From positions 48,768-112,767 of the forward strand of contig DUOA01000127.1 in assembly GCA_012839095.1 (NCBI GenBank): 64,000 bases of DNA, in the 5' to 3' direction. The notes under the pieces are model-generated. The model made no database searches. It was not told the origin of the DNA and saw only the letters and a list, made by a program, of their open reading frames with translations. Below, piece after piece: positions 26,593-35,907 of this stretch. Each line of letters starts with the position of its first letter. Position 1 is the first letter of the stretch. Both the position numbers and the translations under genes were made by a program. The stretch is from Clostridiales bacterium (GTDB lineage: Bacteria > Bacillota > Clostridia > Caldicoprobacterales > DTU083).

Positions 26593-27000
26593 ATGTCTAG
26601 AAAATCAGCAAGAGAAGCTGCTATGAGTCTGCTTTATCAGAAAATATTTACTGAGGATTACGATATAGAGAAATTACAGAGTATGGTGGATGGCAGGCTG
26701 GATCTCGACGAAAAGGACATGTCATATATTGAGGATATCCTCAATGGCTGCAACCGCAATATGGACAAAATTGACGAAATTATCCGTTCAGGCAGTATAG
26801 GCTGGAGGTTTGATCGGATTTCCAAAGTAGATCTTTCCATTTTGCGGCTGGCCTTGTATGAAATACTGTATCGTGATGATATTCCTGAGAGCGTTTCCAT
26901 TAATGAAGCCGTGGAACTGGCCAAAAAATACGGTGGAGAGAAAACCGGCTCATTTGTTAATGGTATCTTGGGAAACTTCATTCGCAGCAGAAACAAATGA
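26593..27000 (+). CDS. nusB: Transcription antitermination factor NusB
   Basis: NusB binds boxA RNA with NusE in rRNA antitermination. The 135-residue all-helical protein shows SRKSAREAAMSLLYQ at the N terminus, WRFDRISKVDLSILRLALYE in the middle and SINEAVELAKKYGGEKTGSF near the C terminus. The start follows GGAGGG. It overlaps the following TsaD-like gene by 4 bases. Confidence 0.95.
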   Translation: MSRKSAREAAMSLLYQKIFTEDYDIEKLQSMVDGRLDLDEKDMSYIEDILNGCNRNMDKIDEIIRSGSIGWRFDRISKVDLSILRLALYEILYRDDIPESVSINEAVELAKKYGGEKTGSFVNGILGNFIRSRNK

Positions 27001-27959
27001 AATTTATACTTGGCATTGACACCAGCTGCTATACCACATCCCTGGCCGGAGTCGGTCTGGATGGCACAGTTCTTTTCAATCATCAACTGCTGCTGGACGT
27101 ACCTGAGGGAAAGTATGGCCTTCAGCAATCCGAAGCCTTGTTCCACCATCTGAAGAATCTTCCGCTGCTCACAGACTCCATACGGGAACTCATACCGGAT
27201 GGGGAGATTGCAGCTGTATGCGCCAGTGTACGGCCCCGGCCGCAGAAAGATTCTTACATGCCTGTTTTTTTGTTTTCCCACCATATAGGACAGGCTGTCG
27301 CCGACCTGACGGGAACACCTTTTTACCCTGTCAGTCATCAGGAAACTCATATTATGGCCGGCTTGTATTCTGCCAACGGTCCGAACAGCAGCCAATTTCT
27401 CGCTTTGCACTTATCCGGCGGTACTACAGAATTATTGCATGTTACATCCCAAGAAACCGGATTTGACATAAAGCTGATAGGAAATACCCTGGATCTGTCT
27501 GCCGGACAATTTGTGGATCGCATTGGTGTGGCTATGGGGTTGCCTTTTCCTGCCGGCCCATATTTGGAGCAATTATCCCTGTCCGGTACAGGCCTTAGTT
27601 CCATAACTGGTTCGGTAAAGGGACTGCATGTTAGCTTTTCAGGTCCTGAAACCCAGGGACAGATGCTGATTCGAAAGGGAGAAGCCTATCCTGAAATAGC
27701 CTATGCAGTATACGACTTGTTGATCCGGGTTATCAGCAAATGGATCTTAAACGCAGTAAGTAAGGGATATACCAATAAAGTGCTTCTTGTTGGCGGAGTT
27801 TCTTCCAGCAGGATCCTACGGCAAGGTCTGCAGGAAAGATTAAGCAAACGCAACCGCTCCATCCGATTGTATTATGCTGATCCAAAGCTTTCCAAGGACA
27901 ACGCTGTCGGTACTGCTTTACTGGGTCTGCAGGCCTATCAAAACCAACACATTAAATGA
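26997..27959 (+). CDS. TsaD-like M22-fold paralogue
   Basis: The protein shares the ASKHA fold of TsaD, the tRNA t6A enzyme. It shows FILGIDTSCYTTSLAGV at the N terminus, the metal motif HxxxH in VSHQETHIMAGLY, GGTTELLH, and GGVSSSRILRQGL near the C terminus. It differs clearly from canonical TsaD in length (320 residues) and in the loop around the His motif. A second, canonical tsaD is expected elsewhere in the genome, since this paralogue beside nusB is common in Clostridia. Substrate is unknown. Confidence 0.75.
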   Translation: MKFILGIDTSCYTTSLAGVGLDGTVLFNHQLLLDVPEGKYGLQQSEALFHHLKNLPLLTDSIRELIPDGEIAAVCASVRPRPQKDSYMPVFLFSHHIGQAVADLTGTPFYPVSHQETHIMAGLYSANGPNSSQFLALHLSGGTTELLHVTSQETGFDIKLIGNTLDLSAGQFVDRIGVAMGLPFPAGPYLEQLSLSGTGLSSITGSVKGLHVSFSGPETQGQMLIRKGEAYPEIAYAVYDLLIRVISKWILNAVSKGYTNKVLLVGGVSSSRILRQGLQERLSKRNRSIRLYYADPKLSKDNAVGTALLGLQAYQNQHIK

Positions 27960-27972
27960 ATGGAGGAGTATC

Positions 27973-28818
27973 ATGGCAAAGCTGATAGACGGCAGGGCGT
28001 TAGCCAGGCAAATCAGACAAGAATTAAAAGAGGATATACTGACTTTAAGGAATCAACACAATTTGGTTCCGGGGCTGACAGTGATTTTGGTAGGCGATGA
28101 TCCCGCTTCTCATGTCTACGTTCGTAATAAGGAGCGTGCATGTTCCGAGGTTGGAATCCATTCCAATGTAATACGGATGAATGCTGAAGTGACAGAGAAG
28201 GAGCTGCTTGATACCATAGAAGGATTAAATAATGACGATAAAGTCCATGGAATATTGGTGCAACTGCCTCTGCCGGATCATATCAATGAGAAAGCTGTAA
28301 TCAACGCAATTAAACCGGCTAAAGATGTGGATGGATTTCATCCGGTTAACAGCGGAATGCTGATGACAGGTCAGGCAGTGCTTGAACCCTGCACACCTAA
28401 GGGCATCATACGATTAATTGAAGAGACAGGCTGCATTATAGCCGGTAAACATGCAGTCGTCATTGGACGAAGCAATATTGTAGGAAAGCCGGTAGCAATG
28501 ATGCTGCTTCAGAAACATGCTACCGTTACAATAGCCCATTCCCGCACCCAGGACCTGGCAACCGTTGCCGCTAGTGCAGATATTTTGGTTGTTGCAATCG
28601 GCAAACCTCAATTAATAGACGACAGTTATATCAAAAAAGACGCTATAGTTATTGATGTTGGTACAACCAGGGTCAATGGAGCCCTTATGGGTGATGTTAA
28701 ATTTGATAAGGCAACTGAAAAGGCGGCTTATATTACACCTGTTCCCGGAGGAGTAGGTCCAATGACCATTACTATGCTTTTGGAAAATACATTGATCGCT
28801 GCAAGGAACAGTATATGA
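27973..28818 (+). CDS. folD: Methylenetetrahydrofolate dehydrogenase / cyclohydrolase
   Basis: FolD interconverts methylene-, methenyl- and formyl-tetrahydrofolate using NADP. The 281-residue protein has the signatures LVGDDPASHVYVRNKERAC with the catalytic Lys, GILVQLPLP, KDVDGFHPVN and PVPGGVGPMTITML. The dinucleotide-binding stretch is VVIGRSNIVGKP. The ATG at 27973 follows TGGAGGAG. It overlaps xseA by 4 bases. Confidence 0.97.
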   Translation: MAKLIDGRALARQIRQELKEDILTLRNQHNLVPGLTVILVGDDPASHVYVRNKERACSEVGIHSNVIRMNAEVTEKELLDTIEGLNNDDKVHGILVQLPLPDHINEKAVINAIKPAKDVDGFHPVNSGMLMTGQAVLEPCTPKGIIRLIEETGCIIAGKHAVVIGRSNIVGKPVAMMLLQKHATVTIAHSRTQDLATVAASADILVVAIGKPQLIDDSYIKKDAIVIDVGTTRVNGALMGDVKFDKATEKAAYITPVPGGVGPMTITMLLENTLIAARNSI

Positions 28819-30023
28819 GCAGAACTATTTTTACCGTTCATCAGCTGAATGACTATGTCCGCATTCTCCTGGCCAGGGATCCCATTCTTAAAAATGTAAG
28901 GGTCCGAGGAGAGGTTTCCAATTTCAAACTTCATACATCAGGTCATATGTATTTTTCCCTGAAGGATGAACAGGCTCGAATCCAATGCGTACTATTCAGG
29001 CAAAAAAGGACCGGTCTGGGATTCCTGCCCCGGGACGGCATGCAGGTGATAGCAGCTGGTGCTGTTTCCATTTATAACAGAGACGGTCAATACCAATTGT
29101 ATGTCGAATCGCTGGAGCAAGACGGATTGGGAGATCTTCACCTGGCCTTTGAGGAACTGAAAAAAAGACTGCGGGAAGAAGGCCTTTTTGATGACAGGTT
29201 TAAAAAAAACCTGCCTCTTTTCCCTAAAAAAGTAGCTGTCATAACTTCCCATACCGGAGCTGCAGTCCAGGACATTATTCATGTTATCAGGCAACGCAAT
29301 GCACATGTGGATATTCTTATTCTGCCTGTGGCAGTTCAGGGGCAGGGGGCTGCTGAGCAGATTGCCAGAGCTATTGATTATGCTAATACCAGAAACGACA
29401 TCGATTTACTCATCATCGGCAGAGGCGGCGGTTCACTGGAGGAATTGTGGGCATTTAATGAAGAAGAGGTAGCCCGGGCTGTATTCCGCTCGGAATTACC
29501 TGTAATATCAGCAGTCGGCCACGAAACAGATTTTACAATAGCAGATTTTGTTGCCGACCTTCGGGCTGCAACTCCGTCCAATGCTGCAGAATTGGCTGTG
29601 CCGGTGACCAGTTCCATATTGTCAGTAATAGATGGTTTGAAAAATAAACTGATGAATACCATAAATGGATATTTGATGGGAAAGCAGCACAAATTGAATT
29701 TAATCCAAAACCATTATGCATTTCAGATGCCAAGGCTGCTGATCGACCAACAAAGCCAATACGCGGACCAGTTGTCACAAAGAATTGCCAATGCCATGCA
29801 ATCAGCTTTACAAAGCCGGGAAGAACAATTAGCCAGGGCGGCTTCTTCTTTGGAGGCAATGAGTCCCTTAAAGGTGTTGCACAGGGGATATGCCATAGTG
29901 TCTCCTGAGGGAATGAGAACTTCCATACGTTCCATTCAACAGCTTGCCCCGTCTCAGCGTGTTACCGTTCTTTTTCATGACGGACAGGCAGTGTGTCGAG
30001 TGGAAGAACTGCAGCATGAATAA
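28815..30023 (+). CDS. xseA: Exodeoxyribonuclease VII large subunit
   Basis: XseA is the catalytic subunit of the ssDNA exonuclease. An N-terminal OB fold (VRGEVSNFKLHTSGHMYFSL) is followed by the catalytic domain with VITSHTGAAVQDI, GRGGGSLEELWAFNEE and SAVGHETDFTIADFVADLRA. A C-terminal coiled coil follows. The 402-residue length is usual. The small subunit gene lies 44 bases downstream. Confidence 0.97.
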   Translation: MSRTIFTVHQLNDYVRILLARDPILKNVRVRGEVSNFKLHTSGHMYFSLKDEQARIQCVLFRQKRTGLGFLPRDGMQVIAAGAVSIYNRDGQYQLYVESLEQDGLGDLHLAFEELKKRLREEGLFDDRFKKNLPLFPKKVAVITSHTGAAVQDIIHVIRQRNAHVDILILPVAVQGQGAAEQIARAIDYANTRNDIDLLIIGRGGGSLEELWAFNEEEVARAVFRSELPVISAVGHETDFTIADFVADLRAATPSNAAELAVPVTSSILSVIDGLKNKLMNTINGYLMGKQHKLNLIQNHYAFQMPRLLIDQQSQYADQLSQRIANAMQSALQSREEQLARAASSLEAMSPLKVLHRGYAIVSPEGMRTSIRSIQQLAPSQRVTVLFHDGQAVCRVEELQHE

Positions 30024-30067
30024 AATATGCAGGAAGATAGAATATAGGAAAACAAGGAGCTAAGTGA

Positions 30068-30328
30068 ATGAAGAACACAATACCTGGCGAGCAGGGTCTC
30101 ACCTTTGAAGAAGCAATAAAAGAATTGGAAGACATAGTCCTTACTTTGGAAGAAGGTACCGTTTCCCTGGAGCAATCCCTGGAGCTGTATAAACGAGGTA
30201 TTATTCTTATAGAATTCTGCAATAAACAACTGACTGAAGCCCAGGGAGTTGTCAGTCTATTATCGCGGAGCAGAACCGGAGAACTGGAGGAAATCTCCAT
30301 AGAAGTTCCCGAAAAGGATGAGAACTGA
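30068..30328 (+). CDS. xseB: Exodeoxyribonuclease VII small subunit
   Basis: The 86-residue protein has the family pattern FEEAIKELEDIVLTLEEG and SLEQSLELYKRGI. Several XseB copies bind the XseA coiled coil. Its 3' end overlaps the ispA frame. Confidence 0.93.
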   Translation: MKNTIPGEQGLTFEEAIKELEDIVLTLEEGTVSLEQSLELYKRGIILIEFCNKQLTEAQGVVSLLSRSRTGELEEISIEVPEKDEN

Positions 30329-31250
30329 AAATATGAGCTTTCAAGTCACCTATCGAAAGAAAGTGGAATACATTAATCAAGGTCTGAGCATTCTTCTCGA
30401 ACAAAGACCATGTTATCCTACCCTGCTGAATGCTATAAAGTACAGTATTCAGGCAGGAGGGAAACGGCTGAGGCCGGTTCTGTTTTTGTCTGCCTTTGAA
30501 TTGGCTTCGCAGGTATGCAGTCAAAGAGCACCAATGCCAGGTGAATTGGATCAGGTGCGGCCGATGGCGTGTGCCATTGAGATGATTCATACGTATTCTC
30601 TTATTCACGATGATCTTCCGGCCATGGACGATGATGATTACCGCAGGGGCAAACCCACCAATCATAAGGTGTTTGGTGAAGCAACTGCCATTCTGGCGGG
30701 GGACGGGCTTCTGAATCTGGCGTATGAGGTAATGCTGGAGAATTTACCTGCTGTTGTGGAGAAACTGCCGGATTATCTCAGGGCTATGTCAGTCATAGCC
30801 GGTGCAGCCGGTATTTCCGGCATGATCAGCGGTCAGTGTGCAGATATGGAGATTCAAAGCAATAATAGCTGTGAAGACAGACTGACCTATATACACGCTC
30901 ATAAAACCGAGGCCCTTATTACCAGTGCCCTTAAAGCAGGTGTTATGTTAAGGGGCGGGAGTATGGATATGCTGAATGCAGTTTCCGGCTATGGAAAGGC
31001 TCTTGGACTGGCGTTTCAGATTACGGATGATATTTTGGATTTGACAGGAGACCTGGCCCAGCTGGGTAAGGATCCCGGCAGCGATAAAAAAATGGGAAAG
31101 CTTACATATCCTGCTAAATATGGATTGAGTGAATCCAAAAGAATGGCGCAAAGGTATATTGAACAGGCAATTCACTTTTTGAAGCCCTTTGGCAGGAATG
31201 CTGAGTTTCTGGTATCGCTTGCTAACTCTATATTGGATAGGAATCAATAA
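30318..31250 (+). CDS. ispA: Polyprenyl (farnesyl/geranyl) diphosphate synthase
   Basis: The enzyme condenses IPP with allylic diphosphates. It has the first Asp-rich motif in IHDDLPAMDDDDYRRG, the second in FQITDDILDLTGD and the Lys/Arg segment GGKRLRPVL. The 310-residue length fits FPP synthase. ATG 30318 overlaps xseB by 11 bases; ATG 30333 (MSFQVTY) is an alternative, and neither has a strong ribosome site. Together with dxs downstream it belongs to the MEP isoprenoid pathway. Confidence 0.92.
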   Translation: MRTENMSFQVTYRKKVEYINQGLSILLEQRPCYPTLLNAIKYSIQAGGKRLRPVLFLSAFELASQVCSQRAPMPGELDQVRPMACAIEMIHTYSLIHDDLPAMDDDDYRRGKPTNHKVFGEATAILAGDGLLNLAYEVMLENLPAVVEKLPDYLRAMSVIAGAAGISGMISGQCADMEIQSNNSCEDRLTYIHAHKTEALITSALKAGVMLRGGSMDMLNAVSGYGKALGLAFQITDDILDLTGDLAQLGKDPGSDKKMGKLTYPAKYGLSESKRMAQRYIEQAIHFLKPFGRNAEFLVSLANSILDRNQ

Positions 31251-31261
31251 GGGGGATCCAT

Positions 31262-31705
31262 TTGATCATTTTCAATGAAATTCTTGACAACAAAATAATT
31301 TGGGTAAGTCTGCTCGCCTGGTTCATTGCACAATTTATAAAAGTATTGCTGACCATAATGTTTGGCAAACAATTGGATCTGACCCGCTTCGTAGGTTCAG
31401 GCGGAATGCCCAGTTCCCATTCCGCCCTGGTTGTCAGCATGGCAACCTCGATAGGGTATGCTAATGGATTCAATTCCTCTATTTTTGCCTTGTCCGCAAC
31501 AGTTGCTTTGATAGTGATGTATGATGCAGCAGGTGTTCGAAGAGCAGCCGGAAAACAAGCAGCAGTACTAAACGAGATTGTGGAGGAACTGCAGGCACAT
31601 CGTGGGATAAGGGAGGAAAAGCTTAAGGAATTGCTGGGTCATACTCCAATAGAAGTAATTGCAGGTGCTGCTTTGGGAATCTTGATTGCCTTTATCTTTC
31701 GCTGA
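31262..31705 (+). CDS. Divergent PAP2-family membrane protein (YuiD-like)
   Basis: The start is a TTG at 31262 after AGGGGGAT. The 147-residue protein has about four membrane helices and the family motifs GSGGMPSSHSALVVSMATSI and YDAAGVRRAAGKQA. It ends with LGHTPIEVIAGAALGILIA. The PSSH and H residues match the phosphatase core of this divergent PAP2 group. A role in lipid phosphate dephosphorylation is plausible from its place between ispA and dxs. Confidence 0.85.
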   Translation: MIIFNEILDNKIIWVSLLAWFIAQFIKVLLTIMFGKQLDLTRFVGSGGMPSSHSALVVSMATSIGYANGFNSSIFALSATVALIVMYDAAGVRRAAGKQAAVLNEIVEELQAHRGIREEKLKELLGHTPIEVIAGAALGILIAFIFR

Positions 31706-31711
31706 ATATCG

Positions 31712-31741
31712 TTGAAAGGCTGCCAAAGCATATGATATAAT
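31712..31741 (+). promoter_or_regulatory. Sigma-A-type promoter of dxs
   Basis: TTGAAA (31712-31717) and TATAAT (31736-31741) are spaced by 18 bases, with a TG extension before the -10. Confidence 0.65.
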
Positions 31742-31813
31742 TTTTATTCAATTGCAATGCGCAGACTGCATTGGCAATTAGTATTAACTCCTAATAATAG
31801 AAAGGAATCCGCA

Positions 31814-33703
31814 ATGACGCTGCTTGAAAGGATAGAGAATCCCAGGGATTTGAAACATTTGAGTCAGGCTGAACTGAAAAGTGTTGCTCAGGAAATCCGG
31901 CAGTTTATTTTGGAAAAAGTAGCACTCAACGGTGGTCATCTGGCCTCCAATCTTGGCGTTGTTGAATTAACAATTGCTCTTCACTATGTATATAACAGCC
32001 CTGTTGACAAAATTATATGGGATGTTGGTCACCAGTGTTATGTACACAAGATTCTTACCTCCCGCAGAGAGCAGTTTGATACCCTTCGCCAATTCGGCGG
32101 GATAAGCGGTTTTCCAAAACGGGAAGAAAGCGTTCATGATGCATTTGAAACCGGCCACAGCAGTACATCTATATCTGCAGCACTGGGTATGGCCAAGGCA
32201 CGCGATCTTAAAAATGAATCCAATCATATTTTGGCAGTAATAGGGGATGGAGCTCTGACCGGCGGAATGGCTTTTGAAGCCTTAAATGATGCCGGGCGGC
32301 TCAACAGCAACCTTACAGTAATCTTAAATGACAATGAAATGTCCATAGCCCCAAATGTAGGAGCTATGGCTGCTTATCTATCCAGAATTCGTTCCAATCC
32401 CCGTTATAAGTGGTTCAAGAAGGAAATTGGGCAGATTCTTCGCAAATTCCCCTTTGGAGGATATTGGATGGCTGAAAAAGCGGAAAAATTAAAAAACAGC
32501 CTGAAGTACCTCCTGGTACCTGGTGTACTTTTTGAAGAATTGGGTTTCACCTATATCGGGCCGGTGGATGGGCATGACCTGCCTTTGCTGATCCGCATAT
32601 TGGAGCGTGTCAAGCAGATTAAAGGGCCTGTCCTGGTTCATGTTGTTACGCAAAAGGGAAAAGGTTATCGCTTCTCCGAGTCCAATCCTGCTCAGTATCA
32701 TGGTGTAACTCCTTTTGATTTAAACAAAGGTCGGAAAAGTGAAAAAAAGACCGTTTCCTATTCCAGAACCCTGGGTAAGCATCTTTCCCAATTGGCGCAT
32801 ACAAATCCTGAAATTGTAGCAATAACTGCAGCTATGCCTGATGGAACGGGGTTGTCCTATTTTCAGGAAGAACACCCCGGGCGATTCTTTGATGTTGGTA
32901 TAGCGGAACAGCACGCGGTAACCTTTGCCGCAGGTCTGGCTGCCAGCGGCATGAAACCAATTGTAGCCATCTATTCCACATTCCTGCAGCGAGCCTATGA
33001 TCAAATAGTTCATGATGTCTGCAGGCAGAATTTACCTGTGATATTTGCTGTTGACAGGGCCGGGCTGGTTGGGGAGGACGGAGACACCCATCATGGTATT
33101 TTTGATATCAGTTTTCTGCGTCATATACCCAATCTTCATGTTATGGCTCCAAAGAACACCCAGGAATTAAGGCATATGCTGGATTTCTCGCTTCAGCTTA
33201 ACAAACCGGTAGCTATCAGATACCCCAAGGACAATTGCGGAATGAGCGAAGAACTGCCCAGCAGCCCTTTACTGGATCTTCGGTGGGAAATGCTGATTCA
33301 TGGTTCAGATGTTCTTGTTTTGGCAGTGGGTTCTATGGTGGAGACCGCTTTGGAGGCAGCAGACATATTAAGAGGACAAGGGTTGAATCCGACAGTTGTC
33401 AATGCACGTATCATCAAACCTCTTGATACCAAAATGATGGACGAATTGCTGCAAAGCCATTCAAGTCTTTGGTTAACGATTGAAGACAATTTGGAAGAAG
33501 GGGGATTTGGCAGCGCTGTCAATGAATACCTTGTGAACAAGGGAATGGAGGTAAGGATAAAGGTCATTGGTTTACCGGATCAATATATTCAGCATGGAAC
33601 CGTGGAAGAGTTGAGAGAATCTCTTGGACTCAGCCCTGCCGATATTGCCGCTCAGGTTTGCTCCATGATCAAAAAGGAGATATTACATGCAGGATTGCCG
33701 TAA
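31814..33703 (+). CDS. dxs: 1-deoxy-D-xylulose-5-phosphate synthase
   Basis: Dxs condenses pyruvate and glyceraldehyde 3-phosphate, the first step of the MEP pathway. The 629-residue protein has the TPP-binding motif GDGALTGGMAFEALNDAG, ILNDNEMSIAPNVG, the substrate region DVGIAEQHAVTFAAGLA and DRAGLVGEDGDTHHG. The ATG at 31814 follows GAAAGGAAT; the longer frame from 31757 has no ribosome site. It overlaps tlyA by 17 bases. Confidence 0.97.
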   Translation: MTLLERIENPRDLKHLSQAELKSVAQEIRQFILEKVALNGGHLASNLGVVELTIALHYVYNSPVDKIIWDVGHQCYVHKILTSRREQFDTLRQFGGISGFPKREESVHDAFETGHSSTSISAALGMAKARDLKNESNHILAVIGDGALTGGMAFEALNDAGRLNSNLTVILNDNEMSIAPNVGAMAAYLSRIRSNPRYKWFKKEIGQILRKFPFGGYWMAEKAEKLKNSLKYLLVPGVLFEELGFTYIGPVDGHDLPLLIRILERVKQIKGPVLVHVVTQKGKGYRFSESNPAQYHGVTPFDLNKGRKSEKKTVSYSRTLGKHLSQLAHTNPEIVAITAAMPDGTGLSYFQEEHPGRFFDVGIAEQHAVTFAAGLAASGMKPIVAIYSTFLQRAYDQIVHDVCRQNLPVIFAVDRAGLVGEDGDTHHGIFDISFLRHIPNLHVMAPKNTQELRHMLDFSLQLNKPVAIRYPKDNCGMSEELPSSPLLDLRWEMLIHGSDVLVLAVGSMVETALEAADILRGQGLNPTVVNARIIKPLDTKMMDELLQSHSSLWLTIEDNLEEGGFGSAVNEYLVNKGMEVRIKVIGLPDQYIQHGTVEELRESLGLSPADIAAQVCSMIKKEILHAGLP

Positions 33704-34511
33704 GGAACGAATTGATGTTCTGCTATTCAAAAAAGGACTGGCAGAAAGCAGGGAAAGGGCAAAACAACTGGTAAAAGCAGGGCTGGTATATGTTAACGGC
33801 CAAAAAGTGGATAAACCAGGCACCACTATATGGTCAGACAAGGATATAGAGCTCAAAGGTGTTGTCAACCCTTACATCAGCAGGGGCGGTTTGAAACTGG
33901 AGAAGGCACTCCGGCAGTTTAGTATACAAGCTAAAGATCTTGTATGGATGGATATTGGTGCTTCGACCGGCGGCTTCACACACTGTTTATTGCAGCACGG
34001 AGCCAAAAAAGTCTATTCCATAGATGTGGGCTGCGGGCAATTGGCTGAACAGCTTAGGAAGGATCCCAGGGTTGTTGCAATGGAGGGTACTGACATTAGG
34101 AATTTACAAAGAAACCATCTTATAGAACTGCCAAGAGGAGCAGTAATTGATGTATCCTTTATTTCCATTGTGCTGATTCTTCCTGTGGTTAAGAAGCTTC
34201 TGGATTATGACAGCCATATAATTTGTCTGGTAAAACCACAGTTTGAGGTAGGAAAGGGCAGGGTAGGAAATAAGGGAGTTGTCCGGGATGCTATCCTGCA
34301 TCAGGAGGCACTGCAGAAGGTTTTGGAATGTGCAGTTGCTCTTAATCTACAGATCCGGAATCTGAGTTTTTCTCCTATTACCGGGCGTGAAGGAAATATT
34401 GAATTTCTTGCATATCTTTATTATGGAGACAAAACATCAGCCGAAGTAAATATTCCGGCCTTATCCAGGACAGTGGTCCGGCAAGCCCATGATTTTTTTA
34501 CAGGCAGGTGA
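33687..34511 (+). CDS. tlyA: TlyA family rRNA 2'-O-methyltransferase
   Basis: An N-terminal S4 RNA-binding domain (RIDVLLFKKGLAESRERAKQ) is fused to a Rossmann methyltransferase domain with DIGASTGGFTHCLLQHGA. FtsJ/TlyA-like signatures VKPQFEVGKGRVGNKGVVRD follow. TlyA methylates ribosomal RNA and was first noted as a haemolysin-like protein. The 274-residue length is standard, and the position between dxs and nadK is common in Bacillota. Confidence 0.93.
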   Translation: MQDCRKERIDVLLFKKGLAESRERAKQLVKAGLVYVNGQKVDKPGTTIWSDKDIELKGVVNPYISRGGLKLEKALRQFSIQAKDLVWMDIGASTGGFTHCLLQHGAKKVYSIDVGCGQLAEQLRKDPRVVAMEGTDIRNLQRNHLIELPRGAVIDVSFISIVLILPVVKKLLDYDSHIICLVKPQFEVGKGRVGNKGVVRDAILHQEALQKVLECAVALNLQIRNLSFSPITGREGNIEFLAYLYYGDKTSAEVNIPALSRTVVRQAHDFFTGR

Positions 34512-34515
34512 TTTA

Positions 34516-35406
34516 ATGGTAAAGATAGGAGTTGTATCAAATTTATCCAAAGATCCCACAGGAGAATATACTAAAGAGGTTTTGCAGGGAATGGTTCAGC
34601 GAAATATGAAGCCTCTTGTTACAACAACAGTACATAAACTGATAAAGCAGGGTATATTGCTTGGGGAGATGGAGCTGTATCAATTATCTGATCTTATTTT
34701 GGTATTGGGCGGAGACGGCACCATTTTGCAAACCGCTCGTCAGGCAGCCAAGTTCGGAAAACCTTTACTGGGTATAAACATGGGCCGTCTGGGTTTTCTG
34801 GCTGAAGCGGAAATGAGCGATTTGACAATGATATTGGACAAGCTGGCTTCAGGCAACTATCAAATTGAAAACAGAATGATGCTGGAAGCACGATTAATTC
34901 GCAAGGATCAACCTGCAGAGCAATATCTCGCACTAAATGATATTGCTGTAGCAAAAGGTTCTTTTGCCAGAATAATACATCTGAACTTAACAATTAACGG
35001 TGAATTCGTCAATCACTATGCAGCAGACGGACTGTTGATATCCAGCCCCACAGGCTCAACTGCATACTCCCTTTCTTCTGGAGGGCCTGTTATTTATCCA
35101 GGTATGGAATGCCTGCTTATGACCCCTATCTGTCCTCATACTTTGACATCAAGGCCTATAGTAACCAATGCAGATTCCATAATGGAGATCGAGGTAATAG
35201 ACAAGAACCGAGATATTCAGCTGACCTTGGATGGCCAGCAGGCAGTTGACCTGCAGGAGGGAGATCGGATCGCTGTAAGTAAGTCCCCTCTGAAAACACA
35301 ACTGGTTCGTCTTTCCGGCTATGGTTTTTTCAAGCTTCTTAGGGACAAGCTGGCAGCCAGGAATGATGAGTTTATTCAAAAAAGAATGGAGCGTGACAGT
35401 ATATGA
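34516..35406 (+). CDS. nadK: NAD kinase
   Basis: NAD kinase phosphorylates NAD to NADP. The 296-residue protein has the catalytic GGDGTILQTAR, GINMGRLGFLAE, and the diphosphate-binding SSPTGSTAYSLSSGGP. The ATG at 34516 follows CAGGTGA; the upstream ATG at 34489 lies inside tlyA and has no site. It abuts argR with a 4-base overlap. Confidence 0.95.
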   Translation: MVKIGVVSNLSKDPTGEYTKEVLQGMVQRNMKPLVTTTVHKLIKQGILLGEMELYQLSDLILVLGGDGTILQTARQAAKFGKPLLGINMGRLGFLAEAEMSDLTMILDKLASGNYQIENRMMLEARLIRKDQPAEQYLALNDIAVAKGSFARIIHLNLTINGEFVNHYAADGLLISSPTGSTAYSLSSGGPVIYPGMECLLMTPICPHTLTSRPIVTNADSIMEIEVIDKNRDIQLTLDGQQAVDLQEGDRIAVSKSPLKTQLVRLSGYGFFKLLRDKLAARNDEFIQKRMERDSI

Positions 35407-35855
35407 AATATGAGAGACATGCCATGATATTAAAGATTATTGAAGAAAAGGATATTGAAACTCAGGAGGAACTGGCTGCCGAGCTTAGAATGAATGGCAT
35501 GGATGTTACCCAAGCCACGGTATCCAGAGATATAAAAGAACTTCGCCTGGTTAAAGTATTGGGAAAGTCCGGGGTATACAAATATGCTGCCATGGAACGC
35601 ACCGACTCAGATATGTCAGAGCGATTGTTTCGTGTATTCTCTGATTCTGTCATTTCCATGGATTTCGCCAGGAATTTGATTGTAATCCGAACTATTGTTG
35701 CAGGGGCACAGGCTGCAGCATCAGCTATCGATTCCATGAATTGGCCTGAGATTATCGGATGCATAGCCGGAGATGATACCATTTTGGTGGTTGTACGGGA
35801 AGATTCCATGGTTCCTGATGTATTAAAGCGATTTTCCAAGCTAATGCGCCAATAA
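35403..35855 (+). CDS. argR: Arginine repressor
   Basis: ArgR is a hexameric arginine-responsive regulator. Residues 1-70 form the winged helix with ETQEELAAELRMNGMDVTQA and VSRDIKELRLVKV. The C-terminal oligomerisation and arginine-binding domain carries ARNLIVIRTIVAGAQAAAS and GCIAGDDTILVV, with the Asp pair that binds arginine. Its location between nadK and recN is conserved; no arginine biosynthesis gene is in the window. Confidence 0.95.
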   Translation: MKYERHAMILKIIEEKDIETQEELAAELRMNGMDVTQATVSRDIKELRLVKVLGKSGVYKYAAMERTDSDMSERLFRVFSDSVISMDFARNLIVIRTIVAGAQAAASAIDSMNWPEIIGCIAGDDTILVVVREDSMVPDVLKRFSKLMRQ

Positions 35856-35907
35856 GTCAGAACAGATTGCAGTTTCATTCTCAATCAGGATGGTTGGGGG
35901 GATAAAT

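Noticed and set aside
26658..27410. 250-codon minus-strand ORF over nusB and the TsaD-like gene.
   Set aside because: It spans two well-supported genes in antisense and shows no recognisable domain.
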